Assembly: GCF_004119455.1 (NCBI RefSeq)
Contig: NZ_NRQT01000001.1
Coordinates: 744,001-808,000 of the forward strand
Source: Chryseobacterium sp. CH25
Lineage (GTDB): Bacteria; Bacteroidota; Bacteroidia; Flavobacteriales; Weeksellaceae
Direction: 5' to 3'
DNA length: 64,000 nt
This document shows positions 24,701 through 34,089 of this stretch, in pieces. The notes below the pieces were generated by a model, which was given only the letters and a program-made list of their open reading frames with translations, made no database searches and was not told the origin of the DNA. Numbering within the stretch: position 1 is the first letter of the stretch; each line of letters begins with the position of its first letter. The translations under genes and the position numbers were made by a program.

Positions 24701-27700
24701 ATCAATCACATCATAAATAGTTCTGCCAGATACAGACATTTTTTCTTCTCCGTTCAATACTATATCTTTTTTAGTCTGCACTACTTTCCCCCATCCATCT
24801 GAAAATGTCATGATTTCTACTGGGTTAGAAGGATCTTGAGGGTTATAATTCTGTGTCAAACACCAATAATAATTACTAACATATCCTAAATTAGGATTGG
24901 GTGTTCCATATGTATTATAAGAGTATTTAACGGTATAAGGTGCCCCTGCGTCTCTTTCTTTAGGTGCTAATATTTGACTTATACGTCCTTTAGCATCATA
25001 TTGATATTCAATAATATTTCCGGAGATATCTGTTGTTTGTTTTGTTACATCAAATTTTGGGTCATATTCTGCCGATGAAGTATATCCAAAAATATCCTTT
25101 GTATTCACTACATATTTATAAGTATCTGTATCATACTCATAATTTAATACATATCTATCTCCATTTTCATTCTCCGGATAGGTAACTGTATTTATGTTTC
25201 CAAATGAATCGTAAATTAAATCAGTGTTTGCAATTTCAGAAGCATTAAGTTTTGTGGAAACTTCAAGTACCAGACCTGTAACAGGATCTATTTTTGTAGA
25301 TCTTTCACGGATCGGATTTGAAGTAGACAATGCTTCGTAAACTCTTATAGACTTAGGTGCATTTATGATATTATTTGGTGTTGGATAATTATGATAATCA
25401 ATCACTGCATTATAAGTGGCAGCATTGCTAAAATGCATTAATTGTATCACCAATCCTTTATCATTGTATGAGAGCCCTTCTGAAACTGTTATATTGGCTC
25501 CATTTTCAATATTTTTCGATCTGGTAATTCCCAATAATGCTACAGCCATTTTTCTACCTTCTTTCCCCCCGGTATCATAGGTTTCTCCCACAGGATTATC
25601 TAAATCAATTTTTGTGTTGTTATTTTTAAATTTATAAACGTTATACTCATATTCAGTTGAAGAATTAAGATCATTTACTCCGGTATATGTTTCAACTTTT
25701 TTTAATCTTCCATTTAAAAAATAACTTTTATTATGGTAGATATCCACTTTTGATCTGTATATATTATTGCTATACCACATATCATAGGCGGTCACTTTTC
25801 CAAATCCGAAAAACTCACGCTCACGTCTATCATATCTTCCATCTTCATATTTAAATGTTTTTACGATATCCTTGTTATTCGTGGGAGATAAATAAGTTGG
25901 AGAAAAGATATCAGGATTCACAATTCTAACTTCTTTCATCACCAATCTTCCATGAGGGTCGTTATAATTTGGTTTTGTAAAGCCATAATCAAGACCAAAA
26001 ACACTTAAAGGTGCTTTATCTTTAAAATTGGTAACTGTTTTCAGCTTATTGGTTCTTCCAATTGTTGAATAATTTACTACAAATCCATCGTCTTTAGAAA
26101 CAACCAGATCAGGAAAACCATCACCATTCATATCTTTAAAGGATTTATCTACTTCAGCAATAGAAAGTCCCATATTTCCGGACACCTGTCCTCCTATTTT
26201 CAGATAGATTAGTGGAATTGGCGGGAATGGCCACCATACAATAGGGAACGTGTAGTAATAGCCGGCTCCCACAGAAACTCCACCTCTATAGGTTTTAGAT
26301 TCATTATTATAGTCTAATCCACCATTATTTCTAAACAATTCAACAGCATCGGAAAATCTGTTTCCAAGATTGTATTTCACATACGTATTAGAACTTCCGA
26401 CAATTAAAATATCCGCCAGCCCATCAGCGTTAATATCTTCAAAAGTGGTTTTAGATGAACCTAATGCAGCAGATGCACTTAAGCTTACGCTTACTACAAG
26501 GCCACTCATCCCGCCAAAATCAAAACCTCCTCCTAATCCAACAGCACCAACCGGGCCAGATGCATAGGTCTCGGCATTTTTATAACTATAACCATTATCA
26601 AGACCATATCCTAAATTAAGATAATATTTCATATTATTTGAACCTCCACCAGTCACTCTATCTGCTAATCCGTCACCATTAATATCCATCCAGTAAGATT
26701 CTCCCGAATCTTTAGAGTCATAGTTTACAGATGCCTGACCAGACCATGAAGCAGAGGTTTCAATTCCACTGTTCATTGCCACATTAGGGCTATATGAGTA
26801 CTGATTGGTATTACTTCTTACTTCACCGTTTCTTGATGAAGCCCCCGTCTGAATAAATTTAGCCGCTGAATATTGTGGAGACAATGATTTAGAATAGCTG
26901 TCTGTGTTTGATATATAAGCATTTACAAAAGAATTACGCAATCCTCCATGTCCTCCGGTAGAGTTAGTAATCTGCATAGCATCTTTGTACACCACATCCG
27001 GATAACCATCACCATTCATATCCATAAAGTCCTGTAGTGCTATATTTCCATCTCCTACCAAAACGGAGCTTGCATTTTGAATTCCAAAATTAAATAAGCT
27101 TCCGCTTAATGTATTCGTTCTCGATTTACTGTAATATTTTTTATTAATAGAGAACATTTTGGTATCTACATTACCCTGAAGAAGCAAATTATCCGGTAAG
27201 TCAGGATTTGCAGTCTGTGGATTAAAGAACCCACTGGCTGTTTCATTATCCTTAAATGAATCTGCCATTGCATATTGTTCAGGACCTACTCCGATCCATT
27301 TTTCAGTATAGGTTGTTACCTGATTCTCTCTTGGACCTGTTACCTGCTTATATACAGTTGGGTTTAATACCGTTACCGGTTTAGGTCCAAAATTAGCAGG
27401 ATTTTGATAAAATCCTGTGTTGCTGATCTGTTGTGCAATACACTGTGCTGTTTCCTCCTGTGTAGCAAGATTATTACACATTGGAAAGTTAAGGTTTACC
27501 GGTATGTTCACTTCCTGCATAGATGCAAGATTGATCAAACGTCCATAATTGTCTGAAGGAGTTGCCGGATTAAGCATAAAACCATCAGTATTTCCTGTAG
27601 GCACAACATCAGCATATTCATTATAAAGGAACTGGCTCCAATTATGATAAAACTGGCCTATATTTTCTAATGCTGAAGAATTTATAGAGGTATGGTTCAC

Positions 27701-30286
27701 AGAAGCTATGAATGTATTAGCTCCATAGTAAATATTAAATGGACTATTCTGAACCAAAGCACTATAAGCTTTATAAAAATCATAATCTGCTTTAGTTTTA
27801 CAGTATATCTGAATATTTAAAGGAACTCCAGCATTTATTGGTCCATTAAAAAGATCTCCTGTATAGAATTCAGCAGGAGAATTTCCGGAAATAACCTGAT
27901 TATTAACCATATCTAGCTCAACAATACTTCCAGAGCTATTCATAGGAGCCATTATTCTTCTTTTAGTGACTACACTTCCATTTCTTTTAACGATATAGTA
28001 AAAACTACCGGTAGGAAGGCCTGGATTAGACGGAATATTTTTATTGATCCCAATTTTATACGTATTAACACCACTTGGGAGATTAAAATACTGTAAGTCT
28101 ATTACAGGATTAAATTCTGTAATAACATCAGAAGGATATCCTGCTACTGCAGTATAGTTTTGTGGATTTCCCGTAGTCGGATAATAATCTACATTGATCC
28201 TGTTCCAGTTAACATCTCTAAAAGTTGTGTGAGAATCTGATTCCACAACAAAATTGATCGTAGCCGGAACATCATTTGTACCAAAAGATAAACTTGTCAC
28301 ATTTGTTACTCCCGGGTATAGAGGAACCGTATCAAATGGGATATCACTTTTAGAATAGGTCTTAGAATATATGACCTCTCCAGTAGTAGAACTTGCCGTT
28401 GTCTTAATAATTTTAAAGGTAATATCATCCTGAGAATTTGGAAACGTGATTTTTGGAACTGTAATGCTGACATTCCCCGGAGTATCTATAGAAATAGGTT
28501 TTGTATGATTATTTAAAAGGAAATTATAACTGTATGCACCATTATTAGCCCTGAACCCGTCCTGAGAAAGCCCCATAGAAATAAGTTTGGGAATTCCCAC
28601 ATAGCTTATTGTAGGGTTAGACATCACTTTAAAGCTGTAATTGTCATTTTTATGCAGCCTTATAAATACTTTGTCCCCCGATTTCACAGATAATTTTGAA
28701 GCATCATTAATTCCTAAATGATCAGTACTCGCAGGTGGCAGGGCTTGTATTTGAGAATAGTAAGCATTATAGCCTGTAATTGATATATATTCTGACGGCA
28801 TTCCTGCTGTAAATTCTTTTAAATAAATTCTTCCATTTTTATCAGGATTAGCCGGATTTTTAATTTCCACCGAATACAGTGCTTTCGCATTAGGCACATT
28901 TTCAACCTGCACATTATCTTCAAACCTAATGTACCCATCTCTTGAAGCTACCCAGACTTTAACCACATCATTTTTGGAGATATCCTGCCATGTCCCTTCC
29001 AATGGAGAGTTATGCTGCATCATGGTATCTGCAACAATCACCATATTTTCTGTATTATCACTATATTGTGTCATCTCAACCTTTCCGTCAGTTGGGTTGA
29101 TTCTCCCAAAGAGCACCTGCCCATCCTGAGCTACATCCATCACTCCGTCAGAATTGGCATCAAGGATAAAAGATGAGGTTTCACTTTTACTGGTGGCCCA
29201 CATCTGTGAGAAATTGAATCCAATTCCAAATACATTGACTCCTGCATCATACCCTATATTCTGAGTTTTGGTTTTGGTAAGGGAGAAATTACTGTTCAGA
29301 TAATTGATTTGTCTTTCCTGCCCAAAACTAATGTTTCCACTGGCAAGATTTCCGGATCGCAGAAATAATCCGGTACTTGGTTTCCTATAGATCAAATCCG
29401 GAATACCATCGCCATCAAAATCCATCAATTCCTGGGCTTTCTTAGCTTCAGCTTCTGAGTGACCTAAGTTAAAAGATGCCATTACATGGCCATACGCTCT
29501 GGTAGGGCCAGGCAGAAGAAAGTCTAAACCAACCCCTGGTACTCTTCCGTTAACCCCCCATTCAAATGTATTGTTAGCTGAAATCTTAGAAGGTTTCAAA
29601 AAATTAGGTAAAATGGGAAATGCATCTCCCCCACCTCCAGCATTAATATCTACAGAACCTCCAAAATTGACAGGACTGCTATTGGGTGTACTTTTGATAT
29701 CATCAAAATATTCAAAGTCAAATTGTTCAGTTAGCAAGCTATTATATGCAACATCGTTAGATGTATCCTTGTGTACTACACTTCTCAATAATGTTTTAAA
29801 AAATTGTCCTTCCTTATAAGAGAATGTATATGTTCTTATCAGTTCCCCATCATATTTTACATATATTTTAGAGAGCTTATAAGGTTCCACTTCCTTTACT
29901 CCTTTTTTAGCAGTAACACTGATATCCTGCCTGCTGATCCTGTTTTCTTTTTCAAATTCAACCGTATAATATTTCAGATTCTGACCATCCATTTTTGTAT
30001 AGGTAATCTTACTGATATGAAAATAGCGTCCTCCGTTTAGATTTTCATTTTCAGCGGTAAGTCCTTGTATCTTTACATTTTCATATTCATATTCAATATA
30101 ATTTTTGAGAACATCTTGTTCTTTCCAAACTCCCCAATGAACAATATTACCATTATCATCTTTTATGACGGTATTTTCAACAACTCCGGATTCATTACCT
30201 CCGTAAAAGGTTCTTCCTCCATGTGTATTCGTAACTACCCATCTATAGTCTTTAGGAGTAGATCCGTATCTTTCAATTTTTGAAAA
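21752..30286 (-). CDS. Giant RHS/YD-repeat protein, main segment
   Basis: About 2,840 residues in one frame, open from 30286 although the first ATG is at 29992. It begins with the rest of an SpvB-like domain (KIERYGSTPKDYRWVVTNT), then several FG-GAP/VCBS calcium loops (DFDGDGIPDLIY, DMNGDGYPDVVY, DINGDGLADRV, DINADGLADILI, DMNGDGFPDLVV), a TcdB-like middle, and dozens of YD repeats. Next is the RHS core ending in YYYGARYYNPRLSIW...YTFNNPIKFVDPTG, after which RHS proteins autocleave. The last about 245 residues form a variable, glycine-rich tip I do not recognise. The true N-terminus is in the two upstream segments, lost by frameshifts. Confidence 0.9.
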   Translation of the reverse strand, partial: FSKIERYGSTPKDYRWVVTNTHGGRTFYGGNESGVVENTVIKDDNGNIVHWGVWKEQDVLKNYIEYEYENVKIQGLTAENENLNGGRYFHISKITYTKMDGQNLKYYTVEFEKENRISRQDISVTAKKGVKEVEPYKLSKIYVKYDGELIRTYTFSYKEGQFFKTLLRSVVHKDTSNDVAYNSLLTEQFDFEYFDDIKSTPNSSPVNFGGSVDINAGGGGDAFPILPNFLKPSKISANNTFEWGVNGRVPGVGLDFLLPGPTRAYGHVMASFNLGHSEAEAKKAQELMDFDGDGIPDLIYRKPSTGLFLRSGNLASGNISFGQERQINYLNSNFSLTKTKTQNIGYDAGVNVFGIGFNFSQMWATSKSETSSFILDANSDGVMDVAQDGQVLFGRINPTDGKVEMTQYSDNTENMVIVADTMMQHNSPLEGTWQDISKNDVVKVWVASRDGYIRFEDNVQVENVPNAKALYSVEIKNPANPDKNGRIYLKEFTAGMPSEYISITGYNAYYSQIQALPPASTDHLGINDASKLSVKSGDKVFIRLHKNDNYSFKVMSNPTISYVGIPKLISMGLSQDGFRANNGAYSYNFLLNNHTKPISIDTPGNVSITVPKITFPNSQDDITFKIIKTTASSTTGEVIYSKTYSKSDIPFDTVPLYPGVTNVTSLSFGTNDVPATINFVVESDSHTTFRDVNWNRINVDYYPTTGNPQNYTAVAGYPSDVITEFNPVIDLQYFNLPSGVNTYKIGINKNIPSNPGLPTGSFYYIVKRNGSVVTKRRIMAPMNSSGSIVELDMVNNQVISGNSPAEFYTGDLFNGPINAGVPLNIQIYCKTKADYDFYKAYSALVQNSPFNIYYGANTFIASVNHTSINSSALENIGQFYHNWSQFLYNEYADVVPTGNTDGFMLNPATPSDNYGRLINLASMQEVNIPVNLNFPMCNNLATQEETAQCIAQQISNTGFYQNPANFGPKPVTVLNPTVYKQVTGPRENQVTTYTEKWIGVGPEQYAMADSFKDNETASGFFNPQTANPDLPDNLLLQGNVDTKMFSINKKYYSKSRTNTLSGSLFNFGIQNASSVLVGDGNIALQDFMDMNGDGYPDVVYKDAMQITNSTGGHGGLRNSFVNAYISNTDSYSKSLSPQYSAAKFIQTGASSRNGEVRSNTNQYSYSPNVAMNSGIETSASWSGQASVNYDSKDSGESYWMDINGDGLADRVTGGGSNNMKYYLNLGYGLDNGYSYKNAETYASGPVGAVGLGGGFDFGGMSGLVVSVSLSASAALGSSKTTFEDINADGLADILIVGSSNTYVKYNLGNRFSDAVELFRNNGGLDYNNESKTYRGGVSVGAGYYYTFPIVWWPFPPIPLIYLKIGGQVSGNMGLSIAEVDKSFKDMNGDGFPDLVVSKDDGFVVNYSTIGRTNKLKTVTNFKDKAPLSVFGLDYGFTKPNYNDPHGRLVMKEVRIVNPDIFSPTYLSPTNNKDIVKTFKYEDGRYDRREREFFGFGKVTAYDMWYSNNIYRSKVDIYHNKSYFLNGRLKKVETYTGVNDLNSSTEYEYNVYKFKNNNTKIDLDNPVGETYDTGGKEGRKMAVALLGITRSKNIENGANITVSEGLSYNDKGLVIQLMHFSNAATYNAVIDYHNYPTPNNIINAPKSIRVYEALSTSNPIRERSTKIDPVTGLVLEVSTKLNASEIANTDLIYDSFGNINTVTYPENENGDRYVLNYEYDTDTYKYVVNTKDIFGYTSSAEYDPKFDVTKQTTDISGNIIEYQYDAKGRISQILAPKERDAGAPYTVKYSYNTYGTPNPNLGYVSNYYWCLTQNYNPQDPSNPVEIMTFSDGWGKVVQTKKDIVLNGEEKMSVSGRTIYDVIDRAISQHHPIFEDKYPPNDPNHTNVLLNMSAPSPYYSSVQRDTKDRVAVTVDELFHTANTMYSIENNMVKSTQVAFQNSNTQLKTETFINSEGKTAQVNNYENGQVLTTKFRYNTIGELMSAEDPMGIKTLYSYDFAGRKIKVEHADRGITKYEYDPAGHMIKTFTSNLENTSPGQKYIHYIYDINRLSDIQFPDLPGTNPSNVHYEYGAPGSGNNSGKVIFQSDNSGTTKFEYGNMGEVIMEYKTVSGYGIPNMEFRTLFEYDSWNRIQNLTYADGELVQYEYDLGGNLKRIYNKEGYEYVKKISYDQYEQKTSIELGNGTKSEFTYTAADRKLNTHRLKDYYGTDLLRNDYKYDYVGNITELKNSAGIYNEMGGNYIFNYKYDQLNRLASSDGSFTGDPQTHFGTTASDFEMTMGYNKAGGIEQKYQKHNQDGNVNDLNSYDNRYYYVSGTHKVEHIENASTGQYEKFEYDYNGNMTGYDKYGEIDRLLWDEQDRLKAVNKDSQGIFQYYVYDGDGERIIKCNLEQGAQLYQNGQVIDPGTIQVNSFKIYPNAYHVENSEKMLTKHYYAGAERVASRIMDFDFPTMRQANAFDTGNKSKDQDNGADLKLYLKKAGIDFSQVKIELAKGPQVQTGVYYLHGDHLGTATFVTNQNMKATQFFLNLPFGETMAEQMTGVYNNPYKFNAKELDEETGLYYYGARYYNPRLSIWYGVDPLAKKMPSWSPYAYTFNNPIKFVDPTGMIAADPPTKAQYAGQTYKDSTGNFVGNADGTWNATRNDGSKEILIPEVTLTGTKKTGFLMRNFFGISTQKQLNNYHASESTLRAAEYNYWKSQAISITIGGELHGVLFNANLSATLAFNLGDGKPQLFASGGGKLGFDYAVPGVSGGAQLGAHSAYGTFNGEKYTDVFGGMEGESTGWAGSVFLGGEMNKSSNDGVVNNKYGVQNSYFNLGTGYNVGKTTSNTINLGKWARKNIYVKPQFD

Positions 30287-30855
30287 TCATGATTTCTTCT
30301 AAGAAAAAATGTTTTTTTATTATCCACTAAAAGTGTATCTCTTTTTTGTTTTCTGGTCGTAAATATATTACTGGTCTCACTGATATCATTATGTCTGTGT
30401 GGCAGATAATTACCATCATACACCAGCGTTTCACCGTTTAATGAATATAACTCAGTTTCTGTGGCTCCGTCGAAACTTGGAACTCCCCAACGGGTGTCAA
30501 TAGCAATAGCCCCAATACCACTTATATCCCATCCTTCTCCCATCCAACCATTAGTTTTATTACTATCATAAGAAACAGAAATACTAGGCTGTATTCCTTT
30601 TCTTCCTGACGGAATAACAATAGGATAAAACACATTTGCAGATCCTTTTTGATTAGCACTTGGAGGAGAAATAAAATTTCTTGCAGCTGCAGCGTCACCT
30701 GCTTTCAATCCACTCATTCCTGTAGGATTAGAAGCCCCTAACTGCGGAGATTCCGGTACAGAAATAATCCCATTGATATAATCACCATCTCCTTTAGTTT
30801 CTACGGTTACCATTTGGTTTCTGTATTCACTATAGAGGTGGGATCTGCAATCCAT
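30235..30855 (-). CDS. RHS protein, SpvB-domain segment (frameshift fragment)
   Basis: This frame carries the classic SpvB start: GDYINGIISVPESPQ, GLKAGDAAAARNFISPP, then FYPIVIPSGRKGIQPSISVSYDS and GWGVPSFDG-like sequence (RWGVPSFDGATE). It is in a different frame from its neighbours. Adding one base at the T-run 30277-30281 joins it to the main RHS segment, and adding one at 30818-30820 joins it to the N-terminal segment. With both corrections the gene 21752-32105 is one frame of 3,451 codons. It is therefore not an independent gene. Confidence 0.8.
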   Translation of the reverse strand: MDCRSHLYSEYRNQMVTVETKGDGDYINGIISVPESPQLGASNPTGMSGLKAGDAAAARNFISPPSANQKGSANVFYPIVIPSGRKGIQPSISVSYDSNKTNGWMGEGWDISGIGAIAIDTRWGVPSFDGATETELYSLNGETLVYDGNYLPHRHNDISETSNIFTTRKQKRDTLLVDNKKTFFLRRNHDFQKLKDTDLLLKTIDG

Positions 30856-32105
30856 TTTTTTGAATTATAATCAAAATGGAATGCTTTAATTTCTTTAGCG
30901 GATCTAACTCCAAGCTTTTTCTCATCATAAGGAAAGGACAGTTTCACTTTTTTGGTAAAATTTCCTGATTTGGTATTTATACGATACGCAACAGCATTTA
31001 CAGATAGATTTTTAATCTCTCCGACAACAGAAGGGTAATCCTTTTTTCTTAATTTCAGTATTTCAACCTGCCCGGATTCTGCTACTGAATTCTTTTCAAT
31101 ACTCACCGTAGCATCCTCATACTTTTCATTGTATTCTGAATCTTTTGATACATTGACAATGAAAGGTACAAACCTTGCTTCATTCACAATTTTAAATGAA
31201 GGAACACTTTGAGAAAGTGGATATTGTTTTGTTCCAGCAGAAGAAGAAACAGATACAAATCCTCTTTTCTTATCCTCATCTGAAAGTTTAACAAGTGTTT
31301 CAAATTCTCCTCTGGAAGATTCCACCATCTGGCCATTGATGTTTACAGCCTGGGATTTCCAATGGCTATCCGAACCTTTTACATATAAATGGCCTTCGGA
31401 AAGAAGTGTAGAAATCCCGTTTTGTGAGTTCAGTTTTTTTTCAAGTACTATTCTTACATTCTTTACCCGATATTTTATTCCATTCAATGAAGAAGTAAAG
31501 AGAATCGTATTTTTTCCCTGATGTAATGAATTCAAACTAATCTCTTCTTTTTGTGCACTCCATTTATTCCCCGGAACAATAATATCCCCACCGAACGCCA
31601 CATTTTTGTTGATGGATCTGGAGACTGATTGGTAAGAATCAAGCCCAAACAGGTCATACTCCAGATACGCTGCAACATTTTGGTTTTTAACTTCCGGAAG
31701 GTTTATGGTGAAGAAATTATCTGTTGCATCATCTGATTCATCATCAGAGAATTCACCGATAATACCTTGTTTTTCTATCGATTCAAATACATTCGCCGGT
31801 TTTTCAATATGTGCGGATACTATTTCATGAAATCCTTTGTTCTGAACACTCAAGCCTTCTGCGGGAGAAGGGGCTGCTGATATTTTGTTCAGCAAAGGAG
31901 TGGAATGATTTATATTATCAGATAAGGAGGATACTGTAGTGCTATCATTTTGATGATAGATATATTTCTTCATAAGCTGAAGTTTGAGAGCCCTCACTTT
32001 CTGTCTGTCCTCTTTCGTAAAACTTGCAAAAGTAAATACTGAAGCAAAGAATACTAAGATGAGAAGATGCTTTCTTCTCAACCTAATGGGTAATTTAGTT
32101 TTCAT
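30807..32105 (-). CDS. RHS protein, N-terminal segment (frameshift fragment)
   Basis: 432 residues with the start of the secreted RHS protein: a basic N-terminus (IRLRRKHLL) and a hydrophobic segment (LILVFFASVFTFASF) forming the signal or anchor. The middle (LPEVKNQNVAAYLEYDLFG...) looks like beta-rich jelly-roll sequence. The last residues, KWIADPTSIVNTE, lead into the SpvB domain, but the frame closes at a TGG-TAA after an apparent one-base loss. It starts 22 bases after the T9SS gene, so is probably co-transcribed. Confidence 0.75.
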   Translation of the reverse strand: MKTKLPIRLRRKHLLILVFFASVFTFASFTKEDRQKVRALKLQLMKKYIYHQNDSTTVSSLSDNINHSTPLLNKISAAPSPAEGLSVQNKGFHEIVSAHIEKPANVFESIEKQGIIGEFSDDESDDATDNFFTINLPEVKNQNVAAYLEYDLFGLDSYQSVSRSINKNVAFGGDIIVPGNKWSAQKEEISLNSLHQGKNTILFTSSLNGIKYRVKNVRIVLEKKLNSQNGISTLLSEGHLYVKGSDSHWKSQAVNINGQMVESSRGEFETLVKLSDEDKKRGFVSVSSSAGTKQYPLSQSVPSFKIVNEARFVPFIVNVSKDSEYNEKYEDATVSIEKNSVAESGQVEILKLRKKDYPSVVGEIKNLSVNAVAYRINTKSGNFTKKVKLSFPYDEKKLGVRSAKEIKAFHFDYNSKKWIADPTSIVNTETKW

Positions 32106-32127
32106 ATATTAAGGGAAATAGTATTAA

Positions 32128-32517
32128 TTAATCAACGACCACTTTGAAAGCCTTAATGAGTTTTTTGTTTTGAGAAAGTACGACCAGGTATGCCCCTTGT
32201 ACCTTGAGGCTGTTTTGATAGATTGTAGTTTTCGAATCTATTTTTTCAGTAGAAAGAGTTCTTCCTCCTCCGTCATAAATTGTAATTTCCAATTCTTCTG
32301 TAGGTGGGAATTTTACTGTAAAATTATTATTCATTTTCACAGGATTCGGATACAGCATGTATTGGAAATCTGAAGTAGCATCACCCGGTCCTTTTGTATA
32401 GGCTGGATCATGAATATTGTTTTTGTCGGGTTGCTTTTCTCCGGTACTATTGGTAGCAAAAGTAAAAACAGCAGAATTTTTATCTTCAGGAAATTCTACT
32501 CCCGAATATTCTACCAT
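32128..32517 (-). CDS. T9SS C-terminal sorting domain segment (frameshift fragment)
   Basis: 129 residues that continue the protein encoded at 32511-33503. The final about 75 residues are a type IX secretion type-A sorting domain: FQYMLYPNPVKMNNNFTV, then ITIYDGGGRTL, and the ending GAYLVVLSQNKKLIKAFKVVVD. T9SS cargo is moved across the outer membrane and the domain removed. Inserting one base at the CC pair 32514-32515 restores a single 458-residue protein. Confidence 0.8.
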   Translation of the reverse strand: MVEYSGVEFPEDKNSAVFTFATNSTGEKQPDKNNIHDPAYTKGPGDATSDFQYMLYPNPVKMNNNFTVKFPPTEELEITIYDGGGRTLSTEKIDSKTTIYQNSLKVQGAYLVVLSQNKKLIKAFKVVVD

Positions 32518-33503
32518 TCATCGTTAGCCTTTCCTTCTATTTTTTTTACACTACCATCCTCATTTTTAATAAGCATCCAGTAGTTTAAACGTGAATTTTC
32601 AGGATTCATCAGCTTTTTAGCGATCTGCAGGACATATCCTTTTTTAGGAATAGTATTACCGATAAAATTGATTTCCCAATTTCTCTTTAGTACTCTTAAG
32701 TTTTCTTTCTCTTCAAAACTGAGATCTTTGTTATCATCAGACCATATCGCAAATGTATAGTTGTCTAACGGAGCATTATTTTCAAAATTAGTCCTTGAAA
32801 TCTTTTCTCTTCCAATACTGATTGTCTTATCCTCCTGGTTGCTGGATTGCTTCTGATTTAGTTCGTTAGCATCATCTCTACCAATACCAGTAGGTCTGTT
32901 TTTAAAGTCTTTATGTTTTTCAGGATCCCAGATGACATCCCCTTTACTGTTGAAATACTTTACTCCTTCCAGCGAAATACCATATTTAATAGACAAATAG
33001 GTATGAACTCTTTCTAAATTACTTTTTGAAAGCTTCCTGGGAACAAAAATAACCTCATAAAGATTTTTATCTTCAAGGCCTATATTTAGATGATCTTCAG
33101 GGTTACTGGAAATTTGTTTAGATCCCAGATAAGAAAAAATACTAGGTTTCTTTTTTAGTTCAATAAGCTTATCGCTTCCACTACTTTTGAAAGAGGTATT
33201 GCTAAGCTCTGCAATAATATCTTTATTATACCAGATATTTTCGTCTTCATCTGAATGATGTACAACAATTAGAGATTGGGCATCATTTTTACTATAGGTA
33301 ATAGGCTTTGGAAAGTGTTGCCTTATATTACAATTGAAATTGAGCAATGAACCGTAATCGCATTTTGAGGTTTCTCGCAACGATTCGGATTTTGCTTTTT
33401 CCCAGATCTTATTTTTCTGATCTATAAGTTGTGCATTACCATAGAAGACACCTAAGCACAAGGCAAGGCAACTACACATATTTAAATGGTACTGAGTTTT
33501 CAT
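32511..33503 (-). CDS. Secreted T9SS cargo protein, N-terminal segment
   Basis: 330 residues with a signal peptide (ending near GNAQ at 25). Residues about 160-260 have the LERVHTYLSIKYGISL...TGIGRDDANELNQKQS pattern seen in many secreted Bacteroidota proteins (DUF8202-like). The frame stops at GKANDEW-TAG, exactly where the neighbouring frame begins VEYSGVEF, so one base has probably been lost. It heads the RHS operon; its link with RHS proteins may be a delivery or surface-attachment role, which is inference. Confidence 0.75.
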   Translation of the reverse strand: MKTQYHLNMCSCLALCLGVFYGNAQLIDQKNKIWEKAKSESLRETSKCDYGSLLNFNCNIRQHFPKPITYSKNDAQSLIVVHHSDEDENIWYNKDIIAELSNTSFKSSGSDKLIELKKKPSIFSYLGSKQISSNPEDHLNIGLEDKNLYEVIFVPRKLSKSNLERVHTYLSIKYGISLEGVKYFNSKGDVIWDPEKHKDFKNRPTGIGRDDANELNQKQSSNQEDKTISIGREKISRTNFENNAPLDNYTFAIWSDDNKDLSFEEKENLRVLKRNWEINFIGNTIPKKGYVLQIAKKLMNPENSRLNYWMLIKNEDGSVKKIEGKANDEW

Positions 33504-34089
33504 TCTCTATGAGGATTATTAGTACTACCAAATTAACAAAAATTATAAAACAAGCATTAAAAATTTAAAAAAAATCAATATTTTAATAAAAAACAACCCT
33601 TACAAACCAATAAAACAAGCAAATAGATCTAATTATACTATTGTGATAAAAAATAAAAAACAACTTCAAACAAGGCTTTTTTGTAAGAAAAAAAACAATT
33701 ATTGAGAGCTTAAAAAGCAGTTAGGCTAGAAAATAAAAAAATTCTCCTTTAAGAGAGAATTTTGACTTAACATAATAACAATTTATTTTGAATAAAAACA
33801 CCTCAAAAAGTCAATTTACGTATTGAGAAACAAGTTTTAATTACATTCAAAATTTACTATTTCACATAATATAGTCTTATATTTTTGTAACCAGTAACAA
33901 TTATTTCCAAATAACTACCATTCTAAACTTTATTATTCTTTCTTTATAGATTTTTGCAAATATCATAGGAGCTATTAAAAGAAAATAACAATATTTCACT
34001 ATTCGCGTTCTATTTTTTTTATTAAATTTTCATTAAATTATCACATAAAGAGAATATTTAATCCAAAATAAGCAATTTTTAACGGTTTT
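33504..34089. other. 586-base AT-rich divergent intergenic region
   Basis: Very A/T-rich, no supportable gene. It holds a terminator-like hairpin on the minus strand at 33738-33763 and a TATTTTTG box at 33880-33887 on the plus strand, about 200 bases before the sterol desaturase-like gene. Confidence 0.5.
33738..33763 (-). terminator. Orphan terminator-like hairpin
   Basis: Arms aaaattctc (33738-33746) and gagaatttt (33755-33763) pair perfectly around an 8-base loop. On the minus strand a run of about 8 T follows. No gene ends here; it lies about 235 bases upstream of the T9SS/RHS operon on the same strand, so it could be a leader attenuator or the end of a small RNA. Confidence 0.5.

Noticed and set aside
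26370..26567. Plus-strand reading frames within the RHS gene
   Set aside because: They are antisense to strongly conserved FG-GAP and YD-repeat sequence with no promoter and no recognisable product.
29992..29992. Real start of the RHS gene at the ATG at 29992
   Set aside because: The same frame is open for nearly 300 more bases upstream and encodes conserved SpvB sequence, so this ATG is internal.
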